27,281 nucleotides of DNA, taken from contig DZBC01000002.1 of assembly GCA_022729835.1 (NCBI GenBank), positions 1 to 27,281 on the forward strand, read 5' to 3'. Within the stretch, counting starts at the first letter, position 1. Every line of letters starts with the position of its first letter. Below the pieces are notes generated by a model. It did no database searches. It saw only the letters and a program-made list of their open reading frames with translations, and was not told where the DNA came from. The position numbers were made by a program, and so were the translations under genes. The stretch is from Sulfuricurvum sp. GTDB lineage: Bacteria > Campylobacterota > Campylobacteria > Campylobacterales > Sulfurimonadaceae. Below, piece after piece: positions 6,682 through 13,230 of the stretch.

Positions 6682-7463
6682 TGATGACCGTTCACGCCCA
6701 CGCCAAAGTCAATATTTTTCTCAAAATCACCGGCATGCGCGGCGACTACCACACGATCTGCTCGCGGTTTGTAAAGGTGCACTCTCTCTACGACACCCTC
6801 ACGCTCTTCCCAAAAACAGTCGATGATTTTGTGCTTGAGGGGGACTTTACATGTAGCCTTGAAGCCAACACCATCTACAAAGCCTACCGTGCACTTTTAG
6901 AAGCCACCGACTCCAAAGCGCTTCAAGACCTCATCAAGGGCTACGGCGTGCGGGTGCAAAAGCGCATCCCCCCCTTTGGAGGTCTAGGCGGCGGCAGCTC
7001 CGACGCGGCAACCTTTTTGAAGCTCTGTAACCGTGAAGCTGCGCTGGGGCTTGATAACGCCGCACTTGCACAGATCGGTGCGCGCGTGGGTGCGGACGTG
7101 CCCTTTTTCATCTATGACTACAACGCGGCCAATGTGCGCGGCATCGGCGAGATTGTCGAAGCGTATGAAGAGGAGCCGCTTTTCTTTGAGCTTTTTACGC
7201 CGCCGCTACAGCTCTCTACGCCGCAGGTCTACCGCACCTACCGCGAGCGGCTCTATAACCCCATCACTGCGCTTACATGTAACGAGCTTTGCGCCAAAAG
7301 TTCACGCGATATTCTCGCTACACTCAAGCCCCAAGAGGCCAATGATCTTTTTGGAGCAGCACTGCTCTCTTGTGATGATTTGGCCTTACATGTAAAGCCG
7401 CACTGGTTTTTCTCCGGCAGCGGCAGTACCTTTTTTAGACTCAAAGAGAGCGCCCATGGGTGA
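6681..7463 (+). CDS. ispE: 4-(cytidine 5'-diphospho)-2-C-methyl-D-erythritol kinase
   Basis: IspE phosphorylates CDP-methylerythritol in the MEP isoprenoid pathway. This GHMP kinase shows the substrate motif HAKVNIFL with Lys9, the ATP loop PPFGGLGGGSSDAA (about residues 97-110), the catalytic Asp139 in GADVPFF, and the C-terminal FSGSGSTFF glycine motif. Starts at 6678 (GTG), 6681 (ATG) and 6684 (ATG) are adjacent; 6681 gives the TGATG junction with csrA. The gene carries three copies of the TACATGTA palindrome (6847, 7273, 7386), the densest cluster in the window. It overlaps smpB by eight bases. Confidence 0.93.
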   Translation: MMTVHAHAKVNIFLKITGMRGDYHTICSRFVKVHSLYDTLTLFPKTVDDFVLEGDFTCSLEANTIYKAYRALLEATDSKALQDLIKGYGVRVQKRIPPFGGLGGGSSDAATFLKLCNREAALGLDNAALAQIGARVGADVPFFIYDYNAANVRGIGEIVEAYEEEPLFFELFTPPLQLSTPQVYRTYRERLYNPITALTCNELCAKSSRDILATLKPQEANDLFGAALLSCDDLALHVKPHWFFSGSGSTFFRLKESAHG

Positions 7464-7908
7464 AAATATCGCCAACAACAAAAAAGCCTTCCACGACTAC
7501 GAGATCCTTGAGAAGTTCGAAGCGGGTATCGTGCTACTGGGCAGCGAGATCAAAGCCCTGCGCGCTGGTCGTGTCAACCTAAAAGACAGCTTCATCAAGA
7601 TCGTCAAAAACGAAGCGATCCTCTTTGGCACCCACATCGGCGTGCTGGAGACCACCCACGCCTACTACCGCCATGAAGAGCGCGGCAGCCGCAAACTTCT
7701 GCTGCACCGCAAAGAGATCAACAAACTGCGCGAAGCGATCGAAAAAGAGGGGCACACCGTCGTGCCGCTCTCGCTCTATTTCAACGCCCGCAACATCGCC
7801 AAGCTGCAAATCGCCATCGCGCGGGGCAAAAAGCTGCACGACAAACGCGCCGACATGAAAGAGAAGGATATGAAGCGCGATATCGAACGCGCCCTCAAAG
7901 GGGAGTGA
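7456..7908 (+). CDS. smpB: SsrA-binding protein SmpB
   Basis: SmpB binds tmRNA and brings it to stalled ribosomes for trans-translation. The 150-residue protein shows the family text: NNKKAFHDYEI, GIVLLGSEIKALRAGRVNLKDSF, the RKLLLHRKEI segment, LYFNARNIAKLQIAIARGKK, and a basic tail with DIERALKG. It is intact and normal in length and is the last gene of the truB-csrA-ispE-smpB run. No intrinsic terminator is visible in the 36 bases that follow before the convergent membrane-protein gene. Confidence 0.96.
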   Translation: MGENIANNKKAFHDYEILEKFEAGIVLLGSEIKALRAGRVNLKDSFIKIVKNEAILFGTHIGVLETTHAYYRHEERGSRKLLLHRKEINKLREAIEKEGHTVVPLSLYFNARNIAKLQIAIARGKKLHDKRADMKEKDMKRDIERALKGE

Positions 7909-7944
7909 AAAATTGAGCGTTGAGAATGGAGAATGTGGGAGGGG

Positions 7945-8259
7945 TTATCCCATTGCTGCGGCTATCAGTAGCACCGCAGATGCTAAAAGCGCCGTGGCTT
8001 CCAAGCGTTTGAGCAGACGGTAGTGCGCCCCAAGCACCGTATCGTTTAATGATGCAAAGGCGCGGCTACGGATGTAGCGCATCGCGTTGCGGTAGCGGGG
8101 ATCACCGAATTGAAACCCGAGCTTGGGTCGGCCCAAGGCTTCGAACTCTTCTACATGTAAGGCTTCTAGCCGTTCAAAAAAATGCCCAACCACGCGCAAG
8201 TACCACAATATAACCAGCAATATCCCTACCGCTGCGCCCAAAGAGATCCATCCAGCCAT
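7945..8259 (-). CDS. Small two-helix membrane protein, UspB-like layout
   Basis: The 104-residue protein has a hydrophobic helix near each end (about residues 5-25 and 86-103) and a basic central part with GDPRYRNAMRYIRSRAF and LKRLEA. That layout, with a conserved-looking R-Y-I segment in the middle, resembles E. coli UspB, a stress-linked inner-membrane protein of unknown mechanism, but the similarity is by eye only. The ATG at 8259 is chosen because GGAG lies five bases upstream; a GTG at 8265 would overlap that site. A TATAAT box at 8290-8285 is a likely promoter. CTACATGTAA at 8151-8160 encodes LHV. Confidence 0.75.
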   Translation of the reverse strand: MAGWISLGAAVGILLVILWYLRVVGHFFERLEALHVEEFEALGRPKLGFQFGDPRYRNAMRYIRSRAFASLNDTVLGAHYRLLKRLEATALLASAVLLIAAAMG

Positions 8260-8284
8260 CGTCACTCCGTCGATTAAATGGGTT

Positions 8285-8290
8285 ATTATA
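8285..8290 (-). promoter_or_regulatory. Probable -10 box of the small membrane protein gene
   Basis: TATAAT on the minus strand, 25 bases upstream of the ATG at 8259, with a GGAG ribosome-binding site in between. Confidence 0.6.
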
Positions 8291-8348
8291 GTCTATATCC
8301 GGCATGATATTTTTTAGGCAGTTCGCTTGAATATTTACCTCTTTTTCG

Positions 8349-8357
8349 TGCTACAAT
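8349..8357 (+). promoter_or_regulatory. Extended -10 promoter of the plus-strand amidoligase operon
   Basis: TGCTACAAT (hexamer TACAAT, 8352-8357) is identical to the element before dnaX. TAAGGA at 8378-8383 follows as a ribosome-binding site, six bases before the GTG start at 8390. This promoter probably drives the four plus-strand genes to 12346. Confidence 0.65.
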
Positions 8358-8389
8358 CATTCCAGCTACTTCCAAGCTAAGGACTTTAT

Positions 8390-9760
8390 GTGCTAGAGCC
8401 AACTACTGCGTTGACCCAGCGTTTCTGGGATATTTTCTCGAAACAAAACCGCTCCAAAATTGACCGCTTTGAGTCTTATATGGACAAGTTCGCTGTCAAT
8501 TTTAACCTCTACAAAGACGGCGCTTTCATCGAACGTTCGCTTCCCTTTGATGTGATCCCCCGCATCATCGAAGCCCGAGAGTTTGCGAAAATAGAGCGTG
8601 GCCTTTCACAGCGCATTTGGGCGCTCAACGCCTTTTTAGAAGATCTCTACACCGATCAAAAGATCATTAAAGAGGGGATTATTCCCGAAGCCTTTATCCA
8701 TCAGGCCAAGGGCTTTTTGCGTGACTTTGTCGGGTTTTCTCCGGCCAAAAAAATCCGCACCCACATCAATGGCATCGATCTGGTCAAAGATACGGTCAGC
8801 GGTGAATGGAAAATTCTCGAAGACAACCTGCGCGTCCCCAGCGGAGCAAGCTATCCGCTCTCCATCCGCGACACCTACCGCAAAATCTATCCCGACTTTT
8901 TCGAGCAGCTCTCCATTCGCCCCATCTCCAACTACCCAAGCTATCTACGCGGTGCGATGGAGTATGTCAATACCGGCGGTATCAACGTCGTGCTTACCCC
9001 CGGACGCTTCAACTCCGCCTACTATGAACATAGCTATCTGGCGCAGGAGCTGGGTGCCGAACTGGTGCGCGGACACGAACTCATCGTCGAAAATAAGGTG
9101 CTCTACTACAAAAACTACAACGGCGCCAAAATCCGTGTCGGCGCGGTGTATAGACGGCTGGATGATGAATTCATAGATCCCCTGCACTTCAACGCCGAAA
9201 GCCTTATCGGAGTACCAGGCATCATCGAAGCCTACCTTGCCGGCAACGTCGCCTTACTCAACGCCGTGGGCAACGGCGTTGCCGATGACAAGGGAATCTA
9301 CTACTTTGTGCCGCAGATGATCCAGTATTATCTGGGCGAAGAGCCGATCCTCTCCAACGCGCCCACCTACCTGCCCTATTTTGAAACCGACAAAAAATAC
9401 ATCTTTGACAATATTCATAAACTCGTCATCAAAGATGTCGCCGAAGCGGGCGGCTATGGCGTGCTCTTTGGGCACACCATGACGAAGCTCCAGCTTGAAG
9501 ACATCAAGAGCCTTATCGCCGCGCAGCCGCGCCGCTTTATCGCGCAGGAGCTGATCGAGTTTTATGACGAACGTTGCTACATTAATGGTGAAATTTCGCC
9601 ACGTAAAGCGGACTTTCGCGCCTATGTCGTTATGGGCGAAAGCCCAAAAGTCTGGAACTGCGGCCTGACCCGCTACGCCATGGAGGAGGGCAATTACCTT
9701 GTCAACTCCTCTCAAGGCGGCGGATTTAAAGACACCTGGGTGATCGAGGAGACCAAATGA
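8390..9760 (+). CDS. Circularly permuted ATP-grasp amidoligase
   Basis: The 456-residue protein belongs to the circularly permuted type-2 ATP-grasp family (DUF404/DUF407), predicted to form amide or peptide bonds through acyl phosphates. Seen: a helical N-terminus with IIKEGIIPEAF, the LEDNLRVPSGASYPL segment, YYEHSYLAQELGAELVRGHEL, VYRRLDDEFIDPL, and the glycine loop AGGYGVLFG near residue 355; the C-terminus holds NSSQGGGFKDTWV. The start is a GTG, supported by TAAGGA six bases upstream; the nearby ATG at 8388 leads to a stop. It overlaps the alpha-E gene by four bases (ATGA). The equivalent pair on the minus strand is fused in one gene. The substrate is unknown. Confidence 0.9.
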   Translation: MLEPTTALTQRFWDIFSKQNRSKIDRFESYMDKFAVNFNLYKDGAFIERSLPFDVIPRIIEAREFAKIERGLSQRIWALNAFLEDLYTDQKIIKEGIIPEAFIHQAKGFLRDFVGFSPAKKIRTHINGIDLVKDTVSGEWKILEDNLRVPSGASYPLSIRDTYRKIYPDFFEQLSIRPISNYPSYLRGAMEYVNTGGINVVLTPGRFNSAYYEHSYLAQELGAELVRGHELIVENKVLYYKNYNGAKIRVGAVYRRLDDEFIDPLHFNAESLIGVPGIIEAYLAGNVALLNAVGNGVADDKGIYYFVPQMIQYYLGEEPILSNAPTYLPYFETDKKYIFDNIHKLVIKDVAEAGGYGVLFGHTMTKLQLEDIKSLIAAQPRRFIAQELIEFYDERCYINGEISPRKADFRAYVVMGESPKVWNCGLTRYAMEEGNYLVNSSQGGGFKDTWVIEETK

Positions 9761-10416
9761 ATCAGCTACTCACCGCTACAACCGCCAGCAATCTTTACTG
9801 GTTCGGTCGCTATATTGAGCGCATGGAAGCGATTTTGATAGAGCTATCTGATCTATTTGACCGGATTGTCGATGTCGATGCCAATGCCGGATCACTGTTT
9901 TATGCGCGTCTAGGTGTTACACTAGAGTATAAAGACGCCCGCGACTTTATCAATGTTGCCTTATTTGGCGACCACCATGCCAATATGATGCGGCTCGCGT
10001 ACAACGCACGCGAAAACGCCATTATCAGCCGAAACTATATCGACGCCGAAGCTTTTGGAACCATCATCGAGCTCTATCGTTTGCTCGAACACGAAAGCAA
10101 AAACATGTATACTGTAGATTTCGACTTTGTAGACGCGATTATGACGCGCATCAGCGCCCTCTGGGGTAGTCTCAACCATCGACTCAAACGCCGTAACAGC
10201 GACTACTTCATCCGTATCGGTAAGCTGGTCGAAAAGGTCGATTTCAACCTCCGTCAGGGTTGTGACAACGAATTCGTCGGTGTGATTTTAGAAGAAATCG
10301 ATACAATGGCGGCCCTGCTTGTCGAGGACTACGTGCGCGCCAAGACGAGCGGCGTAGAGCGCGACACACTGATTGCGGAAGTTAATGCCAAGATCGACCG
10401 CATTATCGCGCCCTGA
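9757..10416 (+). CDS. Stand-alone alpha-E domain protein
   Basis: The protein begins with ASNLYWFGRYIERME, the signature of the alpha-E (DUF403) all-helical domain that accompanies circularly permuted ATP-grasp ligases, either fused or next door. At 219 residues it is clearly shorter than the roughly 300-residue alpha-E proteins I know and than the fused copy at 13231-15714. It retains the ARENAI-S-R-N helix and a second basic helix with RRNSDYFIRIGKLVEKVD. Its biochemical role is unknown; it may hold substrate or regulate the ligase. It is translationally coupled to the ligase. The 51-base gap that follows has no clear terminator. Confidence 0.85.
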   Translation: MNQLLTATTASNLYWFGRYIERMEAILIELSDLFDRIVDVDANAGSLFYARLGVTLEYKDARDFINVALFGDHHANMMRLAYNARENAIISRNYIDAEAFGTIIELYRLLEHESKNMYTVDFDFVDAIMTRISALWGSLNHRLKRRNSDYFIRIGKLVEKVDFNLRQGCDNEFVGVILEEIDTMAALLVEDYVRAKTSGVERDTLIAEVNAKIDRIIAP

Positions 10417-10467
10417 GCGCCCCAGAGGCTTTAAGTCTCCGGAATTCATCTTTTAGGGGCCATACCG

Positions 10468-11418
10468 ATGACCACCACAGAAATTTTTGCCTCGGAACTT
10501 CCGGTTTCGGAGCGGCTCTCCATCAAGCGTACCCGTTTTGGCCCCAACAAACTCAAAAAAGGGGCCAAGCGCATCAGCATCGTCAGTGGTATTCACGGCG
10601 ACGAGCTAGAGGGGCAATATGTCATATTCCTGCTGGCCGAATGGCTCAAAAAACATCCTGAATCACTCTTGGGCACCGTCGATCTTTATCCAGCGGTCAA
10701 CTCATTGGGCCTTGATGCGATTATTCGCTCCTTTCCGCTTTATGAAGTCGATCTCAACCGCACCTTTCCCGGAGGCAAAGAGGACTTTCTCCCCGGTCAA
10801 GTTGTACACGCCCTCTCAGAAGATATCAAAGGTAGCGATATCGCCATCGACATCCACTCAAGCAATATCTTCTTGCGCGAGATTCCCCAAATCCGCATCA
10901 ACGCTGAATTTGGCAAAACCCTGATCCCGCTGGCCAAGCAACTCAACTGCGACTTCATCTGGGTGCATGACGCAGTGACGGTGCTTGAAGCCACTTTTTC
11001 GCACACCATGAACACACTGGGCACCAAAACCCTTGTCGTCGAGATGGGGGTGGGTATGCGCGTCACACAAGAGTATGGACGGCAGTTACTCCACGGCATC
11101 CTCAATCTGATGAAAAATGAGGGCCTTATCGAAACCGACGAGACCTTTGAGCAACGCACCCCTTACCTCTCTGAGGGAGGCGAGGTAATGTATCTCAATG
11201 CCCCACGCAGCGGTCTATTTGTGCCAATGCTCGAACACTGCGCAATGATCCGACAAGGTGATCTTATCGGGCGCATCGTCGATCCGCTAAGCGGCAGTGT
11301 CCGAGCCAGCATCAAATCCCCGGGTGATGGCATTCTCTTTACGCTACGGGAGTATCCCGTGGTCTATGAGGGCTCCCTGATTGCCCGCATTTTAGGAGGG
11401 GTTCATGAAGAAAATTGA
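10468..11418 (+). CDS. AstE/AspA-like M14 zinc hydrolase
   Basis: The 316-residue protein belongs to the succinylglutamate desuccinylase/aspartoacylase branch of M14 metallohydrolases, which cut amide bonds of N-acyl amino acids or C-terminal residues. The zinc site is complete: His43 and Glu46 in SGIHGDELEG and His130 in IDIHSSN; DLNRTFPGG (about 95-103) is the substrate-carboxylate motif and Glu192 in VVEMG the likely catalytic base. A beta-rich C-terminal domain follows (APRSGLFVP, GDLIGRIVDPL). In an operon with an amidoligase, it could reverse or process the ligase product; this is inference. It overlaps the next gene, a degenerate paralogue, by 14 bases. Confidence 0.87.
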   Translation: MTTTEIFASELPVSERLSIKRTRFGPNKLKKGAKRISIVSGIHGDELEGQYVIFLLAEWLKKHPESLLGTVDLYPAVNSLGLDAIIRSFPLYEVDLNRTFPGGKEDFLPGQVVHALSEDIKGSDIAIDIHSSNIFLREIPQIRINAEFGKTLIPLAKQLNCDFIWVHDAVTVLEATFSHTMNTLGTKTLVVEMGVGMRVTQEYGRQLLHGILNLMKNEGLIETDETFEQRTPYLSEGGEVMYLNAPRSGLFVPMLEHCAMIRQGDLIGRIVDPLSGSVRASIKSPGDGILFTLREYPVVYEGSLIARILGGVHEEN

Positions 11419-12346
11419 GATCATTCGCCTCGAATCGCTCAGCCGCGCACCGCTTGTCGTCGAAGGCTTTAGCTTCAAAGGCTCAGATCCAAAAGCCCCC
11501 TCAGTCGCCATCGTCGGCGCTATGGAGGGGGGCGTAGTGCTGCCACTGTATATCGCGTCGGCACTGGTTGATTTTCTCAAAAACAGCCTGCCCAAAAAGC
11601 GGATTTTAGGAAATATCCTCATCGTGCCCTCCGTCAACCACTATGCGCTCAATATTCGCGAACGCTTCTGGCCTCTGGACAAAACAAACCTAAACATGAT
11701 GTTTCCGGGCTATGATCAGGGAGAGACGACCCAACGCATCGCCAAGCGCCTCTTTGATACCCTGCAAGGATACACCTACGGTATCTCACTCGAAACCCGC
11801 CCCGATCCCGCAAGTTGCCTGCCCTATGTGTCGCTGTTTAAAAGTGGCTATGAAGACCTCGAAGGAGCCAAGCGCTTCGGTTTGGAGTTTATCTACCACA
11901 AACGCCTCTACTCCATCGACACCGTCAGTCTGCAGTATAACTGGCAGCTTTGGGAAACAAAAGCCTACACCCTAATGTGCCCAAGCGATACGCAGGTCAA
12001 ACAAGAGACGGCCAACACCCTTTTTCAAGCCGTTTTACGTTTTCTCAGTCAAAGCGGTATCATTGACTACCATATGTTCAATGCGGCGCAAACCGACATT
12101 ATCACACGCGACGATATCGAAGTCATAAAAGCGCCGCGTAGTGGTATCTTTGTGCCCAAACGCACCGTCGGCAGCTACGTCGGCACAGGCGAGATGATCG
12201 GCACTGTTATTCATGCCCTCGACGGCTCTACCATTCACCGCTTTGAAGCCACTTGTGACGGCGTGATTACATGTATCAACAATCAAGCGTTGATCTATGA
12301 GAAGGCAGTGGCCTTTCGCATTGCGCGTAGTGGTACGCTACTCTAA
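11405..12346 (+). CDS. M14-like paralogue lacking zinc ligands (probable pseudoenzyme)
   Basis: The 313-residue protein has the same layout as the preceding M14 protein, including the C-terminal KAPRSGIFVPKRTVGSYVGTGEMIG text, and retains NMMFPGY. The catalytic positions are gone: where the neighbour has H-G-D-E it reads M-E-G-G (about residues 40-43), the third ligand His is Glu130 in ISLETRPD, the FPG-motif Arg is Met, and the catalytic Glu segment reads LMCPSD. It is open over full length, so it is probably a maintained pseudoenzyme, perhaps a heterodimer partner or binding subunit of its neighbour. It ends overlapping the convergent transglutaminase gene by nine bases. Confidence 0.82.
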   Translation: MKKIEIIRLESLSRAPLVVEGFSFKGSDPKAPSVAIVGAMEGGVVLPLYIASALVDFLKNSLPKKRILGNILIVPSVNHYALNIRERFWPLDKTNLNMMFPGYDQGETTQRIAKRLFDTLQGYTYGISLETRPDPASCLPYVSLFKSGYEDLEGAKRFGLEFIYHKRLYSIDTVSLQYNWQLWETKAYTLMCPSDTQVKQETANTLFQAVLRFLSQSGIIDYHMFNAAQTDIITRDDIEVIKAPRSGIFVPKRTVGSYVGTGEMIGTVIHALDGSTIHRFEATCDGVITCINNQALIYEKAVAFRIARSGTLL

Positions 12347-13228
12347 GGCGCGTACATCCACCTTCACCCCCACGCTACTCGCACCGCTGCTGCGCACCAC
12401 TCCTTGAAGCGGTGCCACATCGGCATAGTCGCGCCCCCAACCCAACACAATATGTCTGCTTGAGGGAAGCAAATTGTTGGTCGGATCGAAATCGACCCAT
12501 CCCGAACCTGGGATAAAAACCGAAAACCATGCGTGTGAGGCGTCCGCTCCAAAAAGTTTTTTTTCTCCATCAGGCGGCAATGTTTCGATGTAGCCACTCA
12601 CATAACGTGCGGCAAAACCCAAAGAGCGAAGCGCCGCGATGGACAGATGGGCAAAATCTTGACACACCCCTTTTCTCGCCTCAAAGACCTCCTCGACAGG
12701 GGTCGAGATGTCGCTAAAGCCACTTTCAAACACAAACTCTTCAAAAATACGCTCCATCAGCTCTGAGGCTGCTTCAAAGAGCGGACGCTGGTTTGTAAAC
12801 GATTCAAGGGCAAACAGACGAATCGCATCACTCACCCCCGGAATCATCGCAGAGGAAAAGAGATACTGCTTCACCTCGATTATAGAGGTATCGGCGCTAC
12901 GAAACAGTAAAAGCGCTTCGGCCACACTGAGTACATTGGCACGCGCCGCAGCGTAGTGCGCCTCAAGCGCCACGGTATCAACCGCCACCTTCGAGCGCGC
13001 CGTCACCTCTAGGTGCGTATGAGCTTCGCGCACAAGCAGATGGGCAATACGATTACCGAAATAATCCTCGAAATACTCCGTCATCACAGCCGTCGGCGCC
13101 ACCTCAAGCGCCCATGACTCAAGCTTCTGAAACGGAGTATCTCTGGGTTTTAGCCGTGCTAGATTATGGCTAAACGTCACCATCTGTTGATAATAAAAAC
13201 TGCTTTGGTGATAGATGTCATAGGTCAT
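12338..13228 (-). CDS. Transglutaminase-like cysteine protein
   Basis: The protein has an N-terminal bacterial transglutaminase-associated region (YDIYHQSSFYYQQMVTFSHN) and a C-terminal transglutaminase/peptidase core with an intact triad: Cys189 in GVCQDFAH, His232 in ASHAWFSV and Asp248 in DFDPTNN. Such proteins cleave or transfer amide bonds and commonly sit beside ATP-grasp/alpha-E genes, as here. I use the ATG at 13228, two bases after the stop of the upstream fusion gene; a GTG at 13234 is possible and would overlap it by four bases. No signal peptide is seen, so it is probably cytoplasmic. It is the last gene of the minus-strand operon. Confidence 0.88.
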   Translation of the reverse strand: MTYDIYHQSSFYYQQMVTFSHNLARLKPRDTPFQKLESWALEVAPTAVMTEYFEDYFGNRIAHLLVREAHTHLEVTARSKVAVDTVALEAHYAAARANVLSVAEALLLFRSADTSIIEVKQYLFSSAMIPGVSDAIRLFALESFTNQRPLFEAASELMERIFEEFVFESGFSDISTPVEEVFEARKGVCQDFAHLSIAALRSLGFAARYVSGYIETLPPDGEKKLFGADASHAWFSVFIPGSGWVDFDPTNNLLPSSRHIVLGWGRDYADVAPLQGVVRSSGASSVGVKVDVRALE

Positions 13229-13230
13229 GT

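Noticed and set aside
10101..10110. AAACATGTAT as a further palindrome copy
   Set aside because: It lacks the TACATGTA core (AACATGTA instead), so it was not counted.
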